Of a DNA stretch of 64,000 nt, positions 1 through 7,473 are shown piece by piece. The stretch comes from Pseudomonadota bacterium (GTDB taxonomy: Bacteria > Pseudomonadota > Gammaproteobacteria > Burkholderiales > Rhodocyclaceae): assembly GCA_008501585.1 (NCBI GenBank), contig QQUN01000035.1, positions 124,001 through 188,000 of the forward strand. The letters are read 5' to 3'. Made by a program: the position numbers and the translations under genes. The notes beneath the pieces are model-generated. The model was not told where the DNA came from. It saw nothing but the letters and a program-made list of their open reading frames with translations, and ran no database searches. Position 1 is the stretch's first letter. Each line of letters begins with the position of its first letter.

Positions 1-198
1 AAGAAGCTCGATGCGGCCAAGGGCAAGGTGACCATCAAGCACGGCCCCCTGCACAGCCTCGGCATGGGTGCGATGACTATGACCTTCCACGCCGACGGCG
101 CGCTGCTCAAGGACCGCAAGCCGGGCGACAAGGTGCGCTTCCTCGCCGAGGACCGCGACGGCAAGCTCACCGTGACCACGCTGGAATCCGCGCAGTAA
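1..198 (+). CDS. CusF-like periplasmic copper-binding protein, 3' end only
   Basis: The window opens inside this gene; 65 C-terminal residues are visible up to the TAA at 196-198. The CusF family is a small periplasmic beta-barrel that binds Cu(I)/Ag(I) and hands it to the CusCBA pump. The fragment shows His14, Met22, Met25 and Met27 (fragment numbering), the spacing of the CusF ligand set H-x7-W-x2-M-x-M. The position that is Trp in E. coli CusF is Met here (GMGAMTM). The signal peptide and start lie outside the window. A hairpin terminator follows directly, then the cusCBA-type genes, so a copper role is well supported by context. Whether the Trp-to-Met change alters affinity is unknown. 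Confidence 0.8.
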   Translation, partial: KKLDAAKGKVTIKHGPLHSLGMGAMTMTFHADGALLKDRKPGDKVRFLAEDRDGKLTVTTLESAQ

Positions 199-205
199 GG
201 CGTGC

Positions 206-236
206 AAGGCCGGCCCATGATGGCCGGCCGTTTTTC
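206..236 (+). terminator. Rho-independent terminator after the cusF-like gene
   Basis: An 8-bp perfect GC stem (GGCCGGCC at 208-215 and 222-229) with a 6-nt loop is followed by G and five T. It lies 10 nt after the stop of the CusF-like gene and before the outer-membrane channel gene. It would make the chaperone transcript more abundant than the pump transcript unless a promoter lies upstream within the coding region. Confidence 0.8.
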
Positions 237-254
237 TTCCAGCGGAGTTCGATC

Positions 255-1541
255 ATGCCCCTCCCGAGTCCGGCGCGCCCGCTCGCGCGCCTGCGCCTGC
301 TCGCCTGCCTCATGACGGCACTGGCCGCCCCGCCGGCCCTGGCCGATGAGGCGCCGCTTGGCGGCGACCTGGACGCCTTGCTGGCCCATGCCCTGGCGCG
401 CCATCCGGCGCTCGCGGCCAGCGCCCATGAGCGCGCCGCCGCCGAGGCGCGCATCGAGCCGGCTGGCGCCTTGCCCGATCCGCGCTTCCAGCTCGAGCTG
501 ATGGATGCCACCAACACCATGTCCGGGCGCAGCGCCTCGCTGGTGCCCGGCGAAGTCGGCCAGACCCGCTACCGGGTGATCCAGCCGATTCCTTTTCCCG
601 GCAAACGCGCCTTGCGCGGCGCCGTGGCCGAGGCCCAGGTCGGCATGAGCGCGGCCGATGAAGACGCCGCCCGTGTGGCCCTGACGGCGCGGGTCAAGGG
701 CGCTTTTGCGCGCTACTACCAGGCGGCGGGGCAGCGCCAGATTCTGGAGGGCACCCTGAGCCTGCTCGGTGCGCTCGAGCCCATCGTGCTGACCCGCTAC
801 GAGGTGGGGCTGGTGCCGCAACAGGACGCCATCCGGGTGCAGAGTGAAATTTCCAGCCTGCGGGTCGACCTGATCGAGGCCGAACAGCGCCAGCGCGACG
901 CCGCGGCCAAGCTCAATGCTGCGCTGGTGCGCCCGGCCGATGCGCCCCTGGTGGTGCCCGCCGCGCTGCCGGTCCTGCCGGCGCGGTTGCCCCTGGCCGA
1001 GCTGCGCGGCCGGATGGTAGCGCATTCGCCCGAGCTGGCACGCCTGCGTGCCGGCCAGCGTGTGGCCGGCCATGCCCGCGACCTGACCTACCGCGAACGC
1101 TATCCCGACATGGCCATCGGCCTGACCAACAACCGCCCGCGCAGTGGCACCGACAGCTGGGACGTGATGCTCGAGGTCGACATCCCGCTGCAGCAGTCGG
1201 CGCGCCGTGCCCGCGAACGCGAAGCCGAGCGCATGCGCGACGCCGCCGACGCGCGCCTTGAGGCCGCTGCGGCCGAACTCGAAGGGCAGCTTGGCGAGGC
1301 CTGGGCCGGCTTCGAGGCCAGTCGCGACAAGGCCCGCCTGCTGCGTGACACCCTGCTGCCGCAGGCCGAGGCGGCCTATGCTGCGGCCGAGGCCGGCTAC
1401 GAAACCGGGCGGGTGAACTTCAACACCGTGATCGAGGCCGAGCGCCAGATCCTGCGGACCCGCCTGGCCCTGCTCGATGCCGATGTCGAGCGCTTCGTGC
1501 GGGCAACCGAACTTGAACAACTGACCGGAGCGCCGCTGTGA
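255..1541 (+). CDS. TolC/CusC-family outer membrane efflux protein
   Basis: A 428-residue outer-membrane channel for a tripartite metal efflux pump. Residues 1-30 look like a signal peptide ending in ALADEA. The rest is the long alpha-helical duplicated OEP pattern of TolC-family proteins, rich in Ala, Glu, Arg and Leu. GGAG at 243-246 is a suitable ribosome binding site for the ATG at 255. The stop TGA overlaps the GTG start of the adaptor gene (GTGA), showing translational coupling in an operon with the adaptor and RND pump. The predicted substrate, Cu(I)/Ag(I), comes from the neighbours rather than from this protein. There is no obvious N-terminal lipobox, unlike E. coli CusC. Confidence 0.9.
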   Translation: MPLPSPARPLARLRLLACLMTALAAPPALADEAPLGGDLDALLAHALARHPALAASAHERAAAEARIEPAGALPDPRFQLELMDATNTMSGRSASLVPGEVGQTRYRVIQPIPFPGKRALRGAVAEAQVGMSAADEDAARVALTARVKGAFARYYQAAGQRQILEGTLSLLGALEPIVLTRYEVGLVPQQDAIRVQSEISSLRVDLIEAEQRQRDAAAKLNAALVRPADAPLVVPAALPVLPARLPLAELRGRMVAHSPELARLRAGQRVAGHARDLTYRERYPDMAIGLTNNRPRSGTDSWDVMLEVDIPLQQSARRAREREAERMRDAADARLEAAAAELEGQLGEAWAGFEASRDKARLLRDTLLPQAEAAYAAAEAGYETGRVNFNTVIEAERQILRTRLALLDADVERFVRATELEQLTGAPL

Positions 1542-3067
1542 AACGCGTATCCATCTTTGCCCTCGTCCTGGCCGCCGCGGCCGGTGGCTACTACTTTGCG
1601 CAGCCCGGCGCCGTGCCGGCCCTGAGCGATGCCCATGCCCAGCGCGCTGCGCCGGCCACGGCCGACGCGCCCGCGGGCGAACGCAAGATCCTCTACTACC
1701 GCAATCCGATGGGCTTGCCCGATACCTCGCCCACGCCCAAGAAGGACTCGATGGGCATGGACTACATCCCGGTCTATGCCGATGATGCGCCGGATGACAG
1801 CGGCGCCGTGGCGGTGAGCCCGGCACGCTTGCAGACCCTGGGCGTCAAGACCGCACGGGCGCAGGTGCAGCCGCTCGACGCGGCGCTGCGTGCGGTGGGG
1901 CGGGTCGAGATCAATGAGCGCGCGATCCATGATGTGTCGCCGCGCTTCGAGGGCTGGATCGAGCGGCTCCATGTGAATGCCAGCGGTGACCCGGTCAAGC
2001 GAGGGCAGGCGCTGTTCTCGGTGTACAGCCCCGAGCTGGTGTCGGCGCGCAAGGAAGTGGAAATTGCCGAGAAACTGGTCAACGGCAACGGGCCGATCGA
2101 CCCGGTGGCGCGCGAGAGCGCTCGCCGCCTGCTGGCCGCCGCGCGCGAGCGGCTGCGCCACTGGCAGGTCGCCGCCGGCGGCGGCAGCGCCAGCAGCATC
2201 ACCTTCAGTTCGCCGGCGAGCGGCATCGTGCTGGAGAAACAGGCGGTCGAGGGTATGCGCTTTGCGCCGGGCATGGCGATCTTCCGTATCGCCGACCTGT
2301 CCAGCGTCTGGGTGCTGGCCGATGTGTATGAGCAGGATCTGGCGCGGGTGCATGTCGGGCAGGCCGCCTCGGTGCGGGTCGAGGCCTTCCCGGAGCGGGT
2401 GTTCGAGGCGAAGGTGACTTACCTTTATCCAACGCTCAATGCCGCCACCCGGACCACGCCGGTGCGGCTTGAACTGGACAACCGCGAGGGGCTGCTGCGA
2501 CCGGGCATGTTCTCGCATGTGGAACTGGCCGACGGCGGCAGCCGGCCGCGGCTGACCGTGCCCAAGTCGGCACTCATCGATACCGGCGAGCGCCAGGTGG
2601 TGCTCGGCGTGGCGGGGGAAGGGCGCTTCAAGCCGCTGCCCGTGAAGGTCGGCCAGCGCGGCCGGGATCATGTGGAGATACTGGAAGGCGTGGCCGAAGG
2701 CGATGAAGTGGTGGTGGCCGCCAACTTCCTGATCGATGCCGAGAGCAACCTCAAGGCGGCGCTGTCGGCCTTTGCCGCGCCCGAGGCGGCCAAGCCCGCC
2801 GCCAAGACCTACGAGGCGGTGGGCAGCATCGATGCGCTCGACGCCGCGTCGAACACGGTGTCGATGAACCACGACCCGATTCCCGCGCTGCAATGGCCGG
2901 CAATGACCATGGACTTCGGGCTGGACTCGGCCGATGTCGCCAAAGGCCTGCTGCCCGGCGAACCGCTGCGCTTCACCTTCGAGGACCGGGGCGATGGCGA
3001 GTTCGTGATCATCAAGATGGAAAAGGCCGCCCCGGCGGCCGGCGCCGCCGCGCACAAGGGGCACTGA
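1538..3067 (+). CDS. cusB: CusB-type RND periplasmic adaptor with C-terminal CusF domain
   Basis: A 509-residue membrane-fusion protein. The N-terminus has a signal/anchor segment (residues 1-20), then a heavy-metal-binding segment with a YYRNPMG start and KKDSMGMDYIPVY end, typical of CusB relatives. The middle holds the barrel-sandwich, helical-hairpin and beta-barrel domains. After about residue 420 comes a fused CusF domain that keeps all four Cu(I) ligands: His445, Trp453, Met456 and Met458. The GTG start at 1538 is preceded by GGAG (1527-1530) and overlaps the previous stop. The fused chaperone domain is probably a metal-presentation module for the pump. It sits between the outer-membrane channel and the inner-membrane transporter genes. 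Confidence 0.93.
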   Translation: MKRVSIFALVLAAAAGGYYFAQPGAVPALSDAHAQRAAPATADAPAGERKILYYRNPMGLPDTSPTPKKDSMGMDYIPVYADDAPDDSGAVAVSPARLQTLGVKTARAQVQPLDAALRAVGRVEINERAIHDVSPRFEGWIERLHVNASGDPVKRGQALFSVYSPELVSARKEVEIAEKLVNGNGPIDPVARESARRLLAAARERLRHWQVAAGGGSASSITFSSPASGIVLEKQAVEGMRFAPGMAIFRIADLSSVWVLADVYEQDLARVHVGQAASVRVEAFPERVFEAKVTYLYPTLNAATRTTPVRLELDNREGLLRPGMFSHVELADGGSRPRLTVPKSALIDTGERQVVLGVAGEGRFKPLPVKVGQRGRDHVEILEGVAEGDEVVVAANFLIDAESNLKAALSAFAAPEAAKPAAKTYEAVGSIDALDAASNTVSMNHDPIPALQWPAMTMDFGLDSADVAKGLLPGEPLRFTFEDRGDGEFVIIKMEKAAPAAGAAAHKGH

Positions 3068-3068
3068 G

Positions 3069-6000
3069 ATGCTCGATCGGCTCATCGAATGGTCGGCGCG
3101 CAATGTCTTCATCGTGCTGCTGGCGACCCTGGCCGTGGTGGCCGGCGGCGTGTATGCGGTCAAGCAGACGCCGCTGGATGCGTTGCCGGATCTGTCGGAT
3201 GTGCAGGTCATCATCTACACGCCCTACGCGGGCCAGGCACCGAAGGTGGTCGAGGACCAGGTGACCTATCCGCTCACCACGGCCATGCTGGCGGTGCCCA
3301 AGGCCAAGGTGGTGCGCGGTTTCTCGATGTTCGGCGCGTCCTATGTGTATGTGATCTTTGCCGACGGCACCGACATCTACTGGGCGCGCTCGCGGGTGCT
3401 CGAATACCTCTCGGCGGCCCAGGGCAGCCTGCCCGAGGGCGTCTCACCGCAACTCGGACCCGATGCTACCGGCGTGGGCTGGGTGTTCCAGTACGCGCTC
3501 ACCGGCAAGGATCAGTCGCTGGCCGACCTGCGCAGCGTGCAGGACTGGTATGTGCGCTACCAGCTGACCAAGGCCGGCGGCGTGGCCGAGGTGGCCAGTG
3601 TGGGCGGCTTCGTCAAGGAATACCAGGTCACGGTCGATCCGCACCGGTTGGCGAGCTACGGCATTCCGTTGGCGCGGCTCTCGCAGGTGATCCGCGAGTC
3701 GAACCGCGATGTGGGCGGCCGGGTGGTGGAGCTGGCCGAGAAGGAGTTCATGGTGCGCGGCCTGGGCTACCTCAAGGGCGTCGAGGATATCGAGACCCTG
3801 GTGCTCAAGGCCGATGGCGGCACGCCGGTGCTGGTGCGCGACGTAGCGCGGGTGGAGCTGGTGCCGGCCGGGCGGCGCGGCATCACCGAACTGAACGGCG
3901 AGGGCGAGGTGGCCTCGGGCATCGTCATGGCGCGCTTTGGCCAGAACGCGCTCGATGTGATCGCCAACGTCAAGGCCAAGATCGAGGAACTCAAGCCCGG
4001 CCTGCCGGCGGGCACCGAGGTCGTGCCGGTGTACGACCGCGCGCCGCTCATTGAGCGTGCCATCGCCAACCTCAAGTGGACCCTGCTGGAGGAGAGCCTG
4101 ATCGTCGCCGCCGTGTGCGTGGTCTTCCTCATGCATGTGAGGAGCGCGCTGGTGGCCATCCTCACGCTGCCGATCGGCATCCTGATCGCTTTCATCGCCA
4201 TGCGCGCGATGGACATGGGCAGCAACATCATGAGCCTGGGCGGCATCGCCATTGCCATCGGCGCCATGGTGGATGCGGCCATCGTGATGATCGAGAACGC
4301 CCACAAGCGGCTCGAGCACCTGCCCGAGAGCGCCACCCAGCGCGAGCGCGGTGAGGCCATGATCCGCGCCTGCAAGGAGGTGGGGCCGGCGCTGTTCTTC
4401 TCGCTGCTGATCATCACCGTGTCCTTCCTGCCGGTGTTCACCCTGGAGGGGCAGGAGGGGCGCCTGTTCAGCCCGCTGGCCTTCACCAAGACCTTTGCCA
4501 TGGCCGGTGCCGCGCTGCTGTCGGTCACGCTGGTGCCGGTGCTGATGCTGTTCTTCATCCGCGGGCGCATCATGCCCGAGCAGAAGAACCCGGTGAACCG
4601 ATTCCTGATCTGGGCCTACCGGCCGATCATCCAGTGGGTGATGCGCCGCAAGTGGACCACGCTGGTGCTGGCGCTGGTGGCCATGGCCGCCACGATCTAT
4701 CCGGCGCGCCAGATCGGCTCGGAGTTCATGCCCACACTCAATGAGGGCGCCATCTTCTACATGCCGGCCTCGCTGCCGGGGATGTCGGTGACCGAAGCGG
4801 CGCGCCTGCTGCAGACCACCAACCGCGTGATCAAGACTTTCCCCGAGGTCGAGTCGGTGTACGGCAAGGCCGGCCGCGCGGCGAGTGCCACCGACCCGGC
4901 ACCGATGGAGATGTTCGAGACGGTCATCAACCTCAAGCCCGAGGCCGACTGGCGGCCGGGCATGACGGTGGACACGCTCATCGCCGAGATGGACGCGGCG
5001 CTCAAGTTCCCCGGTGTGGCCAACTCCTGGACCATGCCCATCAAGGCGCGCATCGACATGCTGTCGACCGGTATCCGCACGCCGGTGGGGGTGAAGGTGT
5101 TCGGCAAGGATCTGGCCGAGATCGAAAAGCTCGCCCGCCAGATCGAGCAGGCGGTCAAGACCGTGCCGGGCACCTCCAGCGCCTACGCCGAGCGCGTGAC
5201 CGGCGGCTACTACCTGGACATCACCCCGCGGCGCGACCAGCTTGCCCGCTACGGCATCACCGTGGGGGACTTCCAGCAGGTGGTGGCCACCGCGCTGGGC
5301 GGTGCGCCGGTGACGACGGCGGTCGAGGGCCTGGAGCGCTACAACATCTCGGTGCGCTACCCGCGTGCGCTGCGCGACGATCCGCAGCGCATCGCCAACG
5401 AAGTGTTCGTGCCCAGCAGCAGCGGCATGATCCCGCTGGGGCAGCTGGCCGAGGTGCAATTGCGCAACGGCCCGCCGGGCATCAAGACCGAGAACGCGCT
5501 GCTCGCCGCCTATGTGTTCGTGGACATCCGCGATCGCGACGTCGGCTCGTATGTGAAGGAGGCACAGCAGGCGGTGGCCGACAAGGTGAGTTTTCCGCCG
5601 GGTTACTACGCCACCTGGTCGGGACAGTTCGAGTACATGGAGCGCGCCAAGGCCAAGCTGGCCGTGGTCGTGCCGCTGACGCTGGCGATCATCTTCGTGC
5701 TGCTGTATCTCAACTTCCGCCGGCTTACCGAGACCCTGATCGTCATGCTGTCGGTGCCCTTTGCCCTGGTCGGCGGCATCTGGCTGATGTGGTGGCTCGG
5801 CTACAACATGAGCGTGGCGGTGGCGGTGGGCTTCATTGCCCTGGCCGGCGTGGCCGCCGAAACGGGGGTGGTGATGCTGATCTACCTCGACCAGGCCTGG
5901 CAGGAAGTCCGCGCCGAACGGGCGGCCGAGGGACGCGAGCCGACCGTGGCCGATCTCTACCACGCCATCATGGAAGGCGCCGTCGAGCGGGTGCGGCCGA

Positions 6001-6239
6001 AGATGATGACCGTGGTTGCCATCATGGCCGGCCTGCTGCCCATCATGTGGAGTACCGGCACCGGCTCGGAGGTGATGAGCCGCATCGCCGCACCGATGGT
6101 GGGCGGCATGATCTCCTCGACGATTCTCACCCTCGGCGTGATCCCGGCGCTCTACGCGCTGGTCAAGCAGTGGCGCCTCAAGCGCGGGCTGGAGTCCTTG
6201 CGTGACAAGGGCGGGGCGGCGCTGGCGGAGGTGACCTGA
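3069..6239 (+). CDS. cusA: CusA-type Cu(I)/Ag(I) RND efflux transporter
   Basis: A 1056-residue heavy-metal RND proton antiporter of the inner membrane with two repeats of TM plus large periplasmic domain. The TM4 segment GAMVDAAIVMIENAHK is the HME-4 (Cu/Ag) signature. The three methionines that bind Cu(I) in E. coli CusA (M573, M623, M672) are kept with identical spacing as Met565 (FYMPASLPG), Met615 (PMEM) and Met664 (RIDMLSTGI). This supports monovalent copper/silver rather than Zn/Co/Cd. The ATG follows the adaptor stop by one base. The C-terminus ends shortly after the last TM without an extra domain. Confidence 0.95.
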   Translation: MLDRLIEWSARNVFIVLLATLAVVAGGVYAVKQTPLDALPDLSDVQVIIYTPYAGQAPKVVEDQVTYPLTTAMLAVPKAKVVRGFSMFGASYVYVIFADGTDIYWARSRVLEYLSAAQGSLPEGVSPQLGPDATGVGWVFQYALTGKDQSLADLRSVQDWYVRYQLTKAGGVAEVASVGGFVKEYQVTVDPHRLASYGIPLARLSQVIRESNRDVGGRVVELAEKEFMVRGLGYLKGVEDIETLVLKADGGTPVLVRDVARVELVPAGRRGITELNGEGEVASGIVMARFGQNALDVIANVKAKIEELKPGLPAGTEVVPVYDRAPLIERAIANLKWTLLEESLIVAAVCVVFLMHVRSALVAILTLPIGILIAFIAMRAMDMGSNIMSLGGIAIAIGAMVDAAIVMIENAHKRLEHLPESATQRERGEAMIRACKEVGPALFFSLLIITVSFLPVFTLEGQEGRLFSPLAFTKTFAMAGAALLSVTLVPVLMLFFIRGRIMPEQKNPVNRFLIWAYRPIIQWVMRRKWTTLVLALVAMAATIYPARQIGSEFMPTLNEGAIFYMPASLPGMSVTEAARLLQTTNRVIKTFPEVESVYGKAGRAASATDPAPMEMFETVINLKPEADWRPGMTVDTLIAEMDAALKFPGVANSWTMPIKARIDMLSTGIRTPVGVKVFGKDLAEIEKLARQIEQAVKTVPGTSSAYAERVTGGYYLDITPRRDQLARYGITVGDFQQVVATALGGAPVTTAVEGLERYNISVRYPRALRDDPQRIANEVFVPSSSGMIPLGQLAEVQLRNGPPGIKTENALLAAYVFVDIRDRDVGSYVKEAQQAVADKVSFPPGYYATWSGQFEYMERAKAKLAVVVPLTLAIIFVLLYLNFRRLTETLIVMLSVPFALVGGIWLMWWLGYNMSVAVAVGFIALAGVAAETGVVMLIYLDQAWQEVRAERAAEGREPTVADLYHAIMEGAVERVRPKMMTVVAIMAGLLPIMWSTGTGSEVMSRIAAPMVGGMISSTILTLGVIPALYALVKQWRLKRGLESLRDKGGAALAEVT

Positions 6240-6273
6240 ACTCGACTGATCTCGTGGGTCGAGCGTGGCGCAG

Positions 6274-6289
6274 ATGACGGGAATGTCAT
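6274..6289 (+). promoter_or_regulatory. CusR/CopR-like copper box
   Basis: A perfect dyad ATGAC-N6-GTCAT lies 69 bp upstream of the Met-rich protein gene. The E. coli CusR box has the same half sites and the same 6-bp spacing (ATGAC-AANNTT-GTCAT). The arms extend to GATGAC/GTCATC. A TACGCT at 6323-6328 could serve as a weak -10. Its place after a copper pump operon and before a Met-rich gene fits control by a copper-sensing two-component regulator. No regulator gene is in the window. Confidence 0.55.
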
Positions 6290-6357
6290 CTTGGCGACAG
6301 GTCGGCGTCGGGGTGGGCGCGCTACGCTGGTGTTGAACTCATCAAGGGAGTCGCGTC

Positions 6358-6783
6358 ATGAAAACGATTGCAGTCGCAGTGCTTGGCCTGGGCGTGCTGG
6401 TGACGACGCCGACCCTGGCCGATCCGGCCCATCACCCCGATGCCCCTCGCTCAGCCGCGCAAATGCCGGGCGCCGACATGATGGCCGCGCGCATGGAGAT
6501 GATGCGCGCCCAACTCGAGCGCATCGCCGCCGCCAGGACGGACGAGGAGCGCCAAGCAGCCATGGCCGAACACATGCAGGCCATGCAGCAGGCCATGCCG
6601 ATGGGTGGCGGGCAAGGCATGCCCATGGCCGGCTGCCCGATGATGCAGGGCGGCATGATGGGGGGCGCATCGGGTGACATGGGCCAGCGCATGCATCAGA
6701 TGGAGCAGCGCATGGACATGATGCAGATGATGATGCAAAACATGATGGGCGGCCGCGGCCCCATGGGCAAACCCGCCCAGTAA
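6358..6783 (+). CDS. Met-rich periplasmic protein, probable copper-binding
   Basis: A 141-residue protein with a clear signal peptide (MKTIAVAVLGLGVLVTTPTLA, cleavage before DP). About 30 of 141 residues are methionine, in repeated MM, MxM and MxxM groups from residue 36 on, with scattered His (HH at 25-26). Such Met clusters suit Cu(I)/Ag(I) binding in the periplasm. A strong ribosome binding site (AAGGGAG, 6344-6350) precedes the ATG, and a CusR/CopR-like palindrome lies upstream. No named family was recognised. The copper function is inferred from composition and the adjacent Cus-type operon. Its helical middle (residues 45-75) also resembles the charged segments of CpxP/Spy-like proteins, but no motif supports that. 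Confidence 0.75.
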   Translation: MKTIAVAVLGLGVLVTTPTLADPAHHPDAPRSAAQMPGADMMAARMEMMRAQLERIAAARTDEERQAAMAEHMQAMQQAMPMGGGQGMPMAGCPMMQGGMMGGASGDMGQRMHQMEQRMDMMQMMMQNMMGGRGPMGKPAQ

Positions 6784-6789
6784 GGTCGC

Positions 6790-6993
6790 ATGGCGCGCGG
6801 CATGCCGAACGACGCAAAACCAGCGCGCGGGTGGCGGCGTTGGCGTGATGCGCTGTGCGCCTGGCAGGAGAACGCCCGCGCCCACCACTGGCGGTTCGGC
6901 GACATGCCGCCAGTGCCGGGCGTGACGCCCGACGATGTGGCGCACATCACGGCCTATGTGCGCATGCACCAGCGCCGCGCCGGCATTCGCTAG
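6790..6993 (+). CDS. 67-aa protein resembling a cytochrome c C-terminal tail
   Basis: A small ORF 6 bases after the Met-rich gene in the same direction. It begins MARGMPNDAKPARGWRRWRD. Its second half (WRFGDMPPVPGVTPDDVAHITAYVR) looks like the end of a class I cytochrome c, where MPP carries the axial Met and the final helix follows. There is no CxxCH haem-binding motif in this ORF or in the 110 bases upstream in any frame I checked, and no signal peptide. It may be a remnant of a cytochrome gene or a small soluble protein. Translation is uncertain. Confidence 0.4.
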   Translation: MARGMPNDAKPARGWRRWRDALCAWQENARAHHWRFGDMPPVPGVTPDDVAHITAYVRMHQRRAGIR

Positions 6994-7001
6994 GCGTTGC
7001 C

Positions 7002-7466
7002 TCAGAGGAAGCGGTCGAGCAGCTTGCGCGAGTGCGCGTCCAGCGCCGTGAGCTTGCGGATCAGGTACTGGATGCCGTGTTCGTCGGCAATCATCAGCAT
7101 GCCGCCGGGCAGCCGGCGGATGTTTTCCTCGCCGCGCAGCACCAGCCGGGTGGGGCCGCGGTCGGTGTCCACCTCCCAGGTGCTCGGCGTGGCAAAGCTC
7201 GAGACCGACTTGAGGCGCAGCACCGTGGGCATGAAGTCGCGGGTGGCCAGCGCCTCTTCGATGAGCGCGCGCGGCGTGGCCTCGACCTGATCGAGATGGG
7301 CAAGCCAGACCAGCTCGTGGCCGTCCTGCGAGAGCAGCGAGATGCCCTCGTTCGGCGCGGCGATGGGGAAGGCGCGCACGGCCGCGACCTGCTCGTGGCG
7401 CACGCCCTCGGCGTCGGTGAAGACAAGGTGGCCGAAGGCGTCGCGAACCAGATTCAAGGCGTTCAT
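7002..7466 (-). CDS. DUF1854 protein, cyanophycin-associated
   Basis: A 154-residue cytoplasmic protein without TM segments or signal peptide. The sequence (NALNLVRDAFGHLVFTDAEG start; LVLRGEENIRRLPGG near residue 110) matches the DUF1854 family, which in betaproteobacteria occurs beside cyanophycin synthetase and a particular ABC transporter. Its biochemical role is unknown. It lies 7 bases downstream of that transporter gene on the same strand, so the two are probably cotranscribed. Both are divergent from the two cphA-family genes. I am fairly sure of the family and make no functional claim beyond the association. Confidence 0.8.
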   Translation of the reverse strand: MNALNLVRDAFGHLVFTDAEGVRHEQVAAVRAFPIAAPNEGISLLSQDGHELVWLAHLDQVEATPRALIEEALATRDFMPTVLRLKSVSSFATPSTWEVDTDRGPTRLVLRGEENIRRLPGGMLMIADEHGIQYLIRKLTALDAHSRKLLDRFL

Positions 7467-7473
7467 TCGGTGC

